Below, piece after piece: positions 24,101 to 31,099 of a stretch of 64,000 nucleotides of DNA. The stretch lies in contig CM067298.1 in NCBI GenBank assembly GCA_034231615.1, forward strand, positions 23,591,934 to 23,655,933. Reading direction: 5' to 3'. Position 1 is the first letter of the stretch; each line of letters begins with the position of its first letter. The notes under the pieces were generated by a model. It was not told the origin of the DNA. It saw only the letters and a list, made by a program, of their open reading frames with translations, and made no database searches. Position numbers and translations under genes: made by a program. The stretch is from Meghimatium bilineatum. Taxonomy: Eukaryota; Mollusca; Gastropoda; Stylommatophora; Philomycidae.

Positions 24101-27100
24101 TTCTGGTGAAGGTGTTTTCTAGTTAAGTTTTTTGTTGTTAACTCCCTCTGTATTCCAGTGCATGATATTTAGAGGGATTATCATCTTGTCTGGTTGACTA
24201 GTCGCTTTCCTCTTCGGTCTCTTGGCTGCACAAGGTAGAATAGATGGACATCCAGTAGCTGGGGGTGGATTGTCAAGGTTCAGAATCTGGCACTGCTCCT
24301 GCCTGGGGGAACTTCACAGGGTGAGAATCATGATGATTTTTAAAATTTTGTTGTGTGGATATATCAACTATTCAGGTTGCATGATACCATGGTTGCTGGT
24401 GCGCCTCTCTGCCTGGTGTCTCTGATTTCAGCACCTGCACTTGCTTGGGCAGGACTGTGGTCCTGCTCGATATTGGGTCGGCCCAACCAATCTTAGTTTC
24501 CAGCCTCTGTTGGCTGGACATAGCCCCATCTCCATTTCAAAGAGTTGGCCTCGATGGGGATGAGTACCACTCATAGCACATAACTCCATAGCTTCAAGCG
24601 ACACAGGGATCTCCAAAAATACAATTGTAGATATCATGACCTGGGATCTAACCCATTACCTCTTGAGCAAAATGAAAATGGCTTAACTACTACACAAAGC
24701 AGATTCCAAAAGTTAACCTGCACAAATTAACAGGCATGTTATATTATGTTCCTCCAGGACCATAGGGCAGAAACCACAGCTTTTCATATCTGTCTTTGTG
24801 TTGCCAGGTCTTTCAGTTCTTGGGTGTTGTTTAGGTTCATTGACATACCTTCTCTATTAATGGTTCTTATAGAGTTTATCTAGGTCTCCCTCTTCTTCTT
24901 ACTCCCAATGGCACCCAATTAAGTGACTGATGGGGAATTCTTAAGCTGTTCATTCTGAGACCATGACTGATGTAAGTCCATCACCTGTGTCTAATGAAGG
25001 AAGATATATGGGTTTGTTTCCTTTCCTCTCGTATAGTAGTGTTAGATTCAAAGTCAAACAGGTATGACTAACACAAAATATCCAAAATAAATGAAAACCT
25101 TTCGCAAACAAAATACATGCAGACAAAAATCAACACCATTGTTGCTCATACTACCAACAATATAATAATAGAAATTAAGGTAAAATTCACCTTTAGGAAT
25201 TTTAGCTGTGCAAGAGAAAGCTGTGTGTTCTGTAGATCCACATTTATAACAACTACCTTGCTGGTTTGATGATAAAAACGGACATTCTGAAACCATATGA
25301 CCTTTGCCTCTACAACTGAAGCACACCTATAATGATGAATTACAGATAGAACAGGGGAATTAAAAAATAACAAGCTCACAAATCTAACATGGAAAAATTC
25401 TGAATATTTCTAAAACTAGTTTTGTATAATCAATTTTAATAAATCTACATGTTTTGTTACTATAAATAGTAGAAAATGCATCTATGTTCTTTCAGCAGCG
25501 AATGCAGTGTATGGGGCAGAAACCATTGCTCTCAAGTATAAGTGATGTGGTACTCTACCATGTATAGTTCTTTCATGCTGTTGAGACCCATAGTCTCTTT
25601 GATAGTTGTTCTGTGAAGGGTTTCTTTTGGTCCTCTCATTTGTTTACCATTTTAATGTTTGCAGTCAGACTATTTTCAATAATTCTATATACAGGAATGG
25701 TATACGTCAATTGTTTTCTTCTTCTTGTAGAATAATAAATATAGGTCTACTGAGAATTGTTTCCTTAACTGGATCCTGCTCACAAAGAAAATTGGAAATA
25801 AATGAGCACAGTGGAGACATAGACCCACAATCTATCACATAGTGGAAGACTGTCACAGACTGACAAGACAAATCTATGGGAAATGTGAAGCATTCTGACT
25901 CAAAATTGGATCATGAGTCATTTTTTCAGTAGAATATATCTGACAAGACAACAAAAAACCCAAGCCAACTCTACTAACATGCATATCCTTATCTGGGGCT
26001 AGTCTAATTAAAAAAAGGTGAGACACAAATAAAGTATATAAAACCACCTAGGGATAGAGTTGATGAACAGATGGAGCCTGGCAGACAGATTAGCAACTGT
26101 CAAATGCTAAGAAAGCCAAACTTAAATACACATATAGTGCCTAATGACTGTCACAGGCTAAGGAAGGCAAACTGAAATACACAGATGGTGTGTGACAGAA
26201 AGATTAGCGGTTGTCACATGCTAAGGAAGGCAAACTAAAATACACAGATGGTGTGTGATAAAAAGATTTGTGACTGTTATGGGCTAGGGAAGCTTAGTGA
26301 AAAACACAGATGGTGTTTGAAAGAAAGAATAGTGACTCATAAATTAATGAAACTTAAATACACATATAGTGCCTAATGACTGTCACAGGCTAAGGAAGGC
26401 AAACTGAAATACACAGATGGTGTGTGACAGAAAGATTAGCGGTTGTCACATGCTAAGGAAGGCAAACTAAAATACACAGATGGTGTGTGATAGAAAGATT
26501 TGTGACTGTTATGGGCTAGGGAAGCTTAGTGAAAAACACAGATGGTGTTTGAAAGAAAGAATAGTGACTCATAAATTAATGAAGTCAACCTGAATCAAAG
26601 GCAAGCAGAAATCACATATAGTGGGTAAAAAGGTGAAAGTATTATTGCGTTGCTGTATAATACCAGCATAATTTCCCTAAGCACAGATTCAAATCACAAA
26701 GATAAATAGTTATTCTAAAGTAAGTGCTGAATAAAACTGCCTAAAATGTCAATATTTATTTACCTTAGCAGATTCACGTTCTGCTTGTCTCTTCAACCGT
26801 CTGTCTTCTCTTCTTTGATCCTTAAAGTTTGAATTACCAGCAACTGTATAATAAATGCAAGGTATAAACCAAAGCAGTGACATAATGAAAACATAGTTTC
26901 AAATAATTCTTTCTAATACTTTCAATTGATAGATTATGTATTGTCATCATGAAGTGCTGTCTCCGCATTGAAAGTTGACTGCAACAGACTTTCATCTCAT
27001 CTCTTTTCTTGGTGGTGCACTCTGCTAGACTGTAACCTGTCCATCTCATGATGTTACTCTAAAATTTGTATCTCTGCTGCCCTTTTTCTCACCTCCCCTA

Positions 27101-28833
27101 GAATTTACCCTCAAGTAAGGTCTTCAACAAAGTGTCATGTCTTTTAATATGTCCACAATATTTTAATTGTTTGATCTTTATTTCCTTCAATACCCAGTAA
27201 TTCACTCTTTATACGAAGTGTCTTTGTTGGTTTTCTTCTCTTTTCATGCTGTTCTCCCTATTCTTCTATATATCGACATCTCAAAGGCATCGATTGTGTC
27301 TTCTAATTGTTCATTGTCAAAATTTCTGAGCCATACATTAAAATAGAATATAGATATATTCAATTATATAGAATATAGAAAAAATATAGCATTTTATAAT
27401 TCTCATTTTTAGCTTGTTTAGATGTTAATATTTTCCACATGTTATAAAGTACTTTTAGCCATTCCAATTCTCCTTTTAACTTCTGTTTCACATATGCCAT
27501 CATTTGTGTTTACCTATGTGTCCACAATATTTATATTGCTCTACTTGTTGTAGTTTCTCCATGTATTTTTATGTTTAGCACCTGTTCTGTGACTAATTAT
27601 TGTGGTTTTTTAGATGTTAATATTCCCAGGGTAATATTAGATAGGGGAACATAGAAAATAACTCTAAATACACAAAGGGAGAAATCAGCAAACCAAACCC
27701 ATGGTAATCTCCTCCTGAATGTATAAAACTAAATTATTTCTTCCGTGTGTAACCAGCATACCTTCTATCTCATCTCTGCCATTGCTAGAATATCTACATT
27801 TAAAGCCTCTGCCTCTAATATTAAGTTGTCTATCTTCCCTGCCTATAGATTAAGCATGCATGCAATATGACCAATGATAAAGTTCGTTGAAAAGGAATAA
27901 TAATTGTAACAATCAAATTTATTGTGTTGATTATCTATCTGCACTTGAAAAGACCAACATTCTTGAAACTTATTGGTAGCACAACACTTTATATATTTTT
28001 GTTTATACTGCGCTCTTAAAAAAAACATAAGGAAAAGGAGATTAAAGTAAAACTGTACAGCATGAAGAATCCGTGCTCTTTATTAAGAAGCTAACATGGA
28101 GCAAAAAGAATTTATAGAAAAGACTCCAATGTAAAACTGACAATCAATATAAGTTTAATCAATAAAACCTACCAGACTTAGTTATAGTCCGTCGTGTCTG
28201 AGTGAAGCAATTATATTAACCTGTGTTTTGCATAAGTACAATTGTAAAACTGACACAAACTAGATGTGCAATTTATTATAATTGTTCTGCACAATTCCAT
28301 TTTTTGCGATATGAAGACATTTTATTTCAAAACATTTAAACATAAAATATTCAAATAAAAAAGCAGCATCACACAATAATTTATATTGAAATTTTAAAAT
28401 ATATATACATGTGTGTATATATATATGCATACGGTTGCGTCTGTGGGTCTCACCAATGGCCCACTAGACAAACCACCTAAGAAACAGAAATCATTAGTAG
28501 ATGACATGTCGTTATATTGAGGCTCTCTTATAGAAGCTTTGTAGCATGTCATCTATACTATTATGGACCCCTCTGAGTAGATGGCTCCTTCAATAGGCAT
28601 TGCACTAAACCAAAAGCTGAGGTCTCCTGGACATGAAAGAAAGCTCAGAAAAACCACACCACTGCACATAGAAAGTAATAGCTTATCGCTCATAATTCCT
28701 GGAGTTCTCAAACAAACTCACACACAAACATATATATATAAATACCTCCATTTCTTGACTGTTTCATTTCAGACCAGGGAGTTGCTTCATTTAGTTTCCT
28801 ATTGTCAAACCCACGCTTTGCAAATCGTGTCAT
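12002..28833 (-). CDS. ZCCHC9: ZCCHC9, zinc finger CCHC domain-containing protein 9 (six coding exons)
   Basis: Coding exons are 28833..28746, 26843..26764, 25326..25191, 15396..15304, 14339..14268 and 12114..12002. All have GT-AG junctions and compatible phases, giving 582 bases or 193 residues. The product starts MTRFAKRGF, close to the family N-terminus MTRWAR. A charged DQRREDRRLKRQAERES stretch follows, then four CX2CX4HX4C zinc knuckles: CFSCRGKGHMVSEC, CYKCGSTEHTAFSC, CFICGEKGHISRQC and CKQCGSVEHLKRDC. The last exon has TSADAEEVP and the terminal KKVVKF, where vertebrate ZCCHC9 has MSADYEEI and KVVNF. The family is known as nuclear or nucleolar and presumed RNA-binding. The product is about 80 residues shorter than the human protein, all in the linker between exons 1 and 2. 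Either a linker exon was missed or the linker is short here. The 9.8-kb third intron is packed with retroelements. Confidence 0.93.
12242..12446 (-). repeat. SINE family C with 15-bp target duplication
   Basis: TAAACATCAGCTTTC flanks it at 12227..12241 and 12447..12461. On the minus strand it starts near GACGAAAACGGATGTGCTGG, a variant of the A/B core, and ends GAGCGAACGCTGAAGAAG plus a longer AG-rich tail. The middle (GAAATCACACGATAATTCCG) differs from A and B but resembles the 3' part of element D at 34.8 kb. Confidence 0.85.
12480..12710. repeat. tRNA-derived SINE remnants
   Basis: The minus strand of 12480..12560 matches 43960..44040 (shared GGTCTCAAGAAT and CTTCCTACTT on the plus strand). 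At 12680 the plus strand has GGGTTCGAACC, a good RNA polymerase III B-box, and the A-box region before it is weak. No complete tRNA cloverleaf can be drawn. Confidence 0.4.
12735..13060 (-). repeat. SINE-like family E, diverged
   Basis: Block order matches the copy at 770..1200: GCCCTTTGGCCCAATGCCAT, then AGGTTTCACTGTGCTCATTC, then CATTTGCCTGCTGATCATGC. It ends with a poly-A-like run near 13060 on the plus strand. No target duplication was found. Confidence 0.5.
13140..13545. repeat. Mosaic of SINE A and B fragments
   Basis: CTTCTTCTACAGCATTCCTT at 13152 is the 3' end of a minus A element that stops after about 45 bases. GCTGAAGACGGGTGTGTCAG at 13390 starts a plus B core that breaks after CATGACACAACGCAGATCA. 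The sequence between shows no recognisable element. Confidence 0.45.
13545..13696 (-). repeat. SINE family A copy
   Basis: Minus-oriented A element from the AAGAAGAAGGAAG-rich junction to CGACACATATATCTTCAGCG. It has the usual internal blocks (TAGCAGAACAATGGTCCTGC, GGATGATATCCAGAGAAATG). Confidence 0.7.
13855..14005 (-). repeat. SINE family A copy, diverged
   Basis: Minus-oriented A element from GCATTCATTCTCAAACTCC to CCAAAAATCCATCTTTGG. It lies in ZCCHC9 intron 5, about 260 bases on the exon-6 side of exon 5. Confidence 0.7.
14268..14339 (-). CDS. ZCCHC9: ZCCHC9 coding exon 5, fourth zinc knuckle
   Basis: 72 bases between the acceptor TTCTATAG and donor GGTAAAAT. With the split glycine it reads GGSCKQCGSVEHLKRDCPDF, a full CX2CX4HX4C knuckle. 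The phrase CGSVEHLK is nearly invariant in ZCCHC9. Confidence 0.94.
14692..14975 (+). repeat. Family F repeat, full unit
   Basis: About 280 bases from TTGAGAACCCCAGGAATTGC to CCATTGGTGAGACACGCATT. The same unit lies in reverse at 28430..28712 and in part at 1258..1392. It has no coding frame and I could not identify terminal inverted repeats or a tail. It may be a SINE or a non-autonomous DNA element. Confidence 0.7.
15304..15396 (-). CDS. ZCCHC9: ZCCHC9 coding exon 4, third zinc knuckle
   Basis: 93 bases after the acceptor TTTCATTAG and before the donor GGTAAATG. It reads GSFPYAQCFICGEKGHISRQ, then CPDNPRGLYPK. The knuckle is complete, and CPDNPRGLYP closely matches the vertebrate CPDNPKGLYA segment. 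Confidence 0.95.
15913..16152 (-). pseudogene. Jockey-like LINE 3' end, knuckle fragment
   Basis: The minus strand reads MEHILQNCPLYENTRRKL, the zinc-knuckle-like C-terminus of RNase-H-bearing LINEs. It then has GGTTTAGTGACCACAGTCCA, CAGCATCTGACTTTGACTGG and a GGAAGAAGAAAG tail. The plus-strand segment at 50430..50666 is a second copy of the same family. This is a very short 5'-truncated copy. Confidence 0.65.
16490..16575 (+). repeat. tRNA-derived SINE head
   Basis: AACTCAGTAGTTAGTCCACT resembles a tRNA D-arm and A-box region. GAGGTTCAATTTCTAGT about 35 bases later resembles a T-arm and B-box. The pairing is too poor for a working tRNA, so it is read as a SINE head. A minus-strand relative lies near 17350..17400 (GCATAGTGGTTAGTGCACTG). 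Confidence 0.5.
16960..17650 (-). pseudogene. LINE 3' remnant
   Basis: Strongly decayed, recognised mainly by similarity to 26930..27600. Shared plus-strand marks are CTTGGTGGTGCA, CAAGTAATGTCTTCATCTAG and GTGTCATGTCTTT. The 26.9-kb copy reads RHDT-like and GKILGEVRKRAAE-like blocks on the minus strand, the pattern of RTE-like ORF2 C-termini. At 17575..17630 a plus-strand family E tail (CATGAGCCCACAGACCGCAG) is present. Confidence 0.45.
17886..18030 (+). repeat. SINE family A copy
   Basis: Plus-oriented A element from AACACTGATGTGTCGGGCC to GAGTTTGAAAATGAATGTAG. It carries the family blocks, including CCATTCTCTGGACTACATCC. It lies in ZCCHC9 intron 3, close to the 3' end of the big Jockey-like LINE. 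Confidence 0.75.
18797..20395 (+). mobile_element. 5'-truncated RTE-like LINE with open RT reading frame
   Basis: An uninterrupted frame runs 18749..20368 (539 codons). About the first 16 codons are antisense LINE II sequence and the element itself starts near 18797. RT blocks in order: GGKSPGIDNIPAELLK, NYRTISLITHPSKVMLK, EEQAGFRANRSTIEQ, NFIDFTKAFDRVWH, VGVRQGCVMSPVLFN, RFADDIDLIAGSE (FADD catalytic pair), FKYLGSSICSDG and YGCESWTL, then RRKLAWFGHVCRHDSLSKT and GGRSRGGQ. After the stop comes GGGTTATGGGTTTATTGATT and a (TTGA)n tail. The endonuclease is missing, so it cannot move by itself. The lack of any stop over 1.6 kb suggests a young copy. Fragments of the same family lie at 40302, 48300 and 55905. 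Confidence 0.9.
20964..21338 (-). repeat. Penelope terminal repeat, inverted copy
   Basis: Reverse complement of 22629..23003. It carries the same hairpin, GGCTCAAATTGAACC, at 20999..21013 and ends at AGGTTGTCACATGAATATTT, where the unique GIY-YIG part begins. Confidence 0.9.
21341..21682 (+). CDS. GIY-YIG endonuclease domain of the Penelope-like element
   Basis: About 110 residues. IYSIICKRCDMKYIGETGRR supplies the GIY/YIG pair (here IYS and YIG) with the CxxC-like cysteines seen in Penelope endonucleases. ADRFAEHLRDI follows with the conserved arginine-histidine region, and the frame ends VLQPNGMNINHRF. The family nicks target DNA for retrotransposition. The upstream RT is missing because the 5' end is truncated at the inversion junction (21338), so this is a remnant. 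The frame is open and terminates at TGA 21680..21682. The true start codon is lost, and the first ATG (21329) lies in the inverted arm. Confidence 0.88.
   Translation, partial: KSHFDIHDSFSCVFRNLIYSIICKRCDMKYIGETGRRLADRFAEHLRDITNHRDSPVANHFNSPSHHGSSDVSVTGLLRCYTGDRQRQSLEYRLICHMGVLQPNGMNINHRFV
21683..22628. other. Penelope 3' non-coding region, T/G-rich
   Basis: Pyrimidine- and TG-rich sequence with many TGTATATAT, GTGTATG and TTTATGTG runs. Its long frames encode hydrophobic, low-complexity peptides with no domain, so they are not called as genes. The region belongs to the Penelope-like element by position. Confidence 0.6.
22629..23003 (+). repeat. Penelope terminal repeat, direct copy, with ribozyme-like tail
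   Basis: Direct arm of the Penelope-like element. Near its end, 22945..22979 reads CTTGAAAAA, then the hairpin GGTTCAATTTGAGCC (22954..22968), then GATACGTTGAG. This layout resembles the hammerhead core (CUGAUGA, stem II, GAAA) with several core changes. Confidence 0.7.
24222..24740. other. Unassigned repeat-like sequence
   Basis: The minus strand near 24650..24710 has TAATGGGTTAGATCCCAGG, a B-box-like phrase of a tRNA-derived SINE. The stretch 24425..24560 (GGACTGTGGTCCTGCTCGAT) is similar in reverse to 56870..56990 (CGAGCAGGACCACAGTCCC). That indicates another dispersed repeat in two opposed copies. No gene is visible. Confidence 0.45.
24745..25060 (-). pseudogene. LINE 3' end (AACAT-tailed family)
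   Basis: Nearly the same 3' sequence as 1897..2220 and 45145..45502. On the plus strand it starts with TATGTTCCTCCAGGACCATA and carries TATTAATGGTTCTT and TAATGAAGGAAGATATATGG. Small deletions destroy the frame. It abuts ZCCHC9 exon 3, ending about 130 bases downstream of that exon's donor. Confidence 0.75.
25191..25326 (-). CDS. ZCCHC9: ZCCHC9 coding exon 3, first two zinc knuckles
   Basis: 136 bases after the acceptor CATTATAG and before the donor GGTGAATT. It reads VCFSCRGKGHMVSECPFLSS, then NQQGSCYKCGSTEHTAFSC, then TAKIPK, giving two complete CX2CX4HX4C knuckles. The pairing CYKCGSTEH is characteristic of ZCCHC9. Confidence 0.95.
25490..25650 (-). pseudogene. LINE 3' scrap
   Basis: The plus-strand phrase GGGGCAGAAACCATTGCTCT and the later TGTTCTGTGAAGGGTTTCTT resemble the terminal part of the AACAT-tailed LINE family (GGGCAGAAACCATAGC, GGTTCTTCGTAGAGTTTCTC). 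It is short and diverged. Confidence 0.4.
26060..26590. repeat. 58-bp tandem array arranged as a 232-bp higher-order repeat
   Basis: Units of about 58 bases share CACAGATGGTGTGTGA and GCTAAGGAAGGCAAACT. Four distinct unit types form a block of about 232 bases. The block is repeated nearly exactly (for instance CTTAAATACACATATAGTGC starts at both 26121 and 26353). The array lies in ZCCHC9 intron 2, about 170 bases downstream of the exon-2 donor in gene orientation. Confidence 0.85.
26764..26843 (-). CDS. ZCCHC9: ZCCHC9 coding exon 2, basic linker
   Basis: 80 bases between the acceptor TATACAG and donor GGTAAATA. It reads AGNSNFKDQRREDRRLKRQA, then ERESAK. The RREDRRLKRQA run matches the RREGRRLKRQA stretch before the first knuckle in vertebrate ZCCHC9. 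It ends in phase 0, as exon 3 requires. Confidence 0.92.
26930..27600 (-). pseudogene. LINE 3' remnant
   Basis: Minus-strand readings include a GKILGEVRKRAAE-like block and HHEMDRLQSSRVHHQEKR, degraded C-terminal ORF2 sequence. The relative at 16960..17650 supports a repeat. Many stops are present and the right end is uncertain. Confidence 0.5.
28380..28432. repeat. AT/GT microsatellite
   Basis: Alternating ATATATACATGTGTGTATAT-type sequence next to family F. A second AT-rich run lies at 28985..29010. Confidence 0.7.
28430..28712 (-). repeat. Family F repeat, full unit, 34 bases from ZCCHC9 exon 1
   Basis: Inverted copy of 14692..14975. On the plus strand it has CACCAATGGCCCACTAGACA, ACATGTCGTTATATTGAGGC and GAGTTCTCAAAC. 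It begins about 34 bases inside intron 1 from the exon-1 donor at 28745. Confidence 0.75.
28746..28833 (-). CDS. ZCCHC9: ZCCHC9 coding exon 1 (start)
   Basis: ATG at 28833..28831 in the context AAAATG. It reads MTRFAKRGFDNRKLNEATPW, then SEMKQSRNG, before the donor GGTATTTA. The start was chosen because MTR, the downstream TPWSEMK and the spacing between them match the ZCCHC9 N-terminus (MTRWAR, then TSWEDMK). It ends in phase 1, matching exon 2. Confidence 0.9.
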
Positions 28834-29585
28834 TTTGATGAGATAGTTCTGAAACAATTTATATATATTCATCACCTCTCTTTATTACTATTATGATATC
28901 TTTACTGCCGGTATCTTGATAGTGCAAAAGTTATGTTTTTCAGCACTATTCAAATGGAATATGTACTTTCTTAATCTGAATGTGATATACTATATATAAT
29001 ATATATATTAGAATACAGTATAACCATTCTGAGGCTCTGAAACAACAATGTGACAGATCTAATAAATCAACAGTGGTGAACATAATTATTCATAGAAAAA
29101 TGAAGAGGCCTCAGAAGTGTGCATTTTAACTGCAAAAGATAATAAAAAGAATGATAATTCGTAAATGATATGCGTATGTAAGATTATCAGCATAACAATA
29201 CAAGACAGAAAAAGAAATGAAACATCATTGCAAACATCAGGGAGACAACAGATTAAATGGTTTGCACACTCCACCGGATAGTATTCCAGAAACAAGCATT
29301 GCTATACAGACTTTTATATTGATAAAGGTCAGAAGTCACCCACACAAAAGATGGATTACAGAAATAAAATAAATCATGGGAACAAACATATGAAGCACAG
29401 AAAAGGCTGCCTCAAGAGAACTATTCTATCCCCTGATGCTGCAAGACACAAAGGAATAAAGTGGTCAGATAGATAGATTAACTGTAGAGTAAGAGTACAG
29501 GCACAAAGAAACAGAGTGGTTAGATAGATAAACTGCAGAGTAAGCATATATCAGATCCTTTCAATAGAAAGAAATATTTGTGCAA
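28834..29585. other. Upstream flank of ZCCHC9
   Basis: The expected place for the ZCCHC9 promoter and 5' UTR. It is AT-rich with no CpG cluster, no clear TATA element at a fixed distance and no conserved frame. GATA-containing short repeats lie at 29466..29530. Confidence 0.4.
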
Positions 29586-29587
29586 AT

Positions 29588-29693
29588 ACACCTCTGCCAA
29601 CCATTCTTTCTGCTAATGAAAATACTTCTACATCCTGACCTGATTTGGGTTTGTTGATTGATGTACCAGTATTGTTTTTGCTGACTTCTTTCT
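29588..29693 (-). other. Orphan exon-like open segment
   Basis: On the minus strand 106 bases lie between TTCTAG and GTGTAT and read SKKEVSKNNTGTSINKPKSG, then QDVEVFSLAERMVGR, with no stop. Splice signals and composition look exon-like. It lies upstream of the ZCCHC9 start codon, is not part of the known protein, and matches no family I recall. It could be a 5' UTR exon, a piece of another gene or chance. Confidence 0.2.
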
Positions 29694-29859
29694 TACTCTA
29701 GAAGATTTCAGGAGTGAGGCACAACACAAGCACTGCACTATTAGTGAAGGTCTCTGAGACAAATGTCATTTATATGGTGTTTTATTTGTAGAAATTGTAA
29801 AATTTATTGAATTAAAATGTTATATGTAGTGTCTAAAGTTCTAGAGAACTTAATCTGCA

Positions 29860-30118
29860 TTTTTTCTTAAACTCCTGTAGATTAGCAGGATGTAGTCTGA
29901 AATGCATTGTGTCATAGTTTACAGTTTAACAGATATCTGCGCCTTTCTGCCTGACACATCCAACTTCAACATGATTTCTGGGTCACTTTGATCCTCTGTG
30001 GGATAGACAGCCAACCCCACCCCCAAAATCTCTAGTTGCCTCTTACAAAGTGCATGGGAAGTAATGGTAACAGTGTCTATTCTTTGCTACCCTTTTGGAC
30101 CTGGCAACACACTAGCGA
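29860..30118 (-). repeat. SINE family B copy
   Basis: Minus-oriented B. The core end reads CTTAAACTCCTGTAGATTAG on the plus strand, then GACACATCCAACTTCAACAT, and the head end reads TATTCTTTGCTACCCTTTTG then GGCAACACACTAGCG. The (AAG)n tail is eroded to a T-rich run. Confidence 0.75.
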
Positions 30119-31099
30119 ACTCTTTAATCAATATTAATATCAGGGAAGGAAGAAATTTAGATCAGGCCTTTACTTTGTTTTGGACTCGTATGGTGGTTAG
30201 GACGGAAGGTTGAAAAAATGGACTGTCCCCAGACATTGACTTGAGCAAGTTATTTTACAAATGCAGTCTTAGTTTTTTTTAAGGGAGACAAAGCTGAAAA
30301 TTTAGTTCATTCTCGGCCCTAGACTAGAGTCTCATTGTCCACATTCTTCTTCTTTTTCAGCGATCAGTTTCCTATACTCATAAGTCTATACAGGAAGGTG
30401 GGCCGCCTTCACGAATTTAGTCGTCAGCAGGAGGTCCTCACAGTTGCCCCATAGCTTTACCTTCAGATCTGTCTCTTTGGGCCATATTTTAGTTCTCACG
30501 TCATCAAAGAGTGAGCATGTCTGCAGAATGTGTTCTGGAGTCTGGGGACCCTTTTGACATGGGCATTGGTCAGTTTGGACAGCCTTAATTTTGTGGAGAT
30601 GTGCTTGTAGTCTTCAGTGTCCTGTGCGGAGTCTAAAAATTGTGGTTTGTTGTGATCTGCTTAGCTTTAGAATAGGGTCCTGTGGAAAGTTACTGTCTGT
30701 TCTCTGACTCCAGGTATATTTGTATTTTCTTTTGATGAGAGTTTTTGCTTCAGTCAGTGATATTCTGTGCTGGAATTGTTCCATTTTTGCACCTGCTTTT
30801 GCCAGTCTGTCAGCTACTTCATTTCCTGCTATTCCACAGTGTGCAGGGATCCACTGCAGCACAACTTTATTGTTAGCAGACAGTTGATTTAAAGTTCTAC
30901 ATTTGTTTTTGTTAGATCTTTAGGTTCATTTTGGATGGTTTGGAGTACTGACATGTAGTCACACAAGAATTCTATGTTAGCTCCTTTGAGCCTCTGTTCC
31001 TCTAGAGCAGGGGTGGGCAAACTACGGCCCGCGGGCCGCATGCGGCCAGCCATTGGATATTTTGCGGCCCTCAAACACATTTTTAAATAAACGAACGAT

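Larger units (their letters stand above)
18250..24180 (-). mobile_element. Jockey-like LINE (II), nearly full length, split by two insertions
   Basis: Minus-strand non-LTR element in three pieces: 24180..23174, about 20951..20390 and about 18790..18250. Order on its own strand: endonuclease start PLNIMHWNTEGV (about 24165); endonuclease block DFNSHSQSWGY (about 23800); RT segment DSYRPISLT (about 23630); DLQKAFDKALKDGL (about 23410); HGVPQGSALSPTLF (about 23255); the catalytic AMFADDLVVW, which lies beyond the Penelope insertion (about 20950); and degraded RNase H sequence near 18450 with DTSIYRQIS. It ends GCTAACGAGAAGAAGAAG. Part of the region between EN and RT is deleted and frameshifts are frequent, so it is inactive. 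It lies in ZCCHC9 intron 3 in the gene's orientation. Confidence 0.85.
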
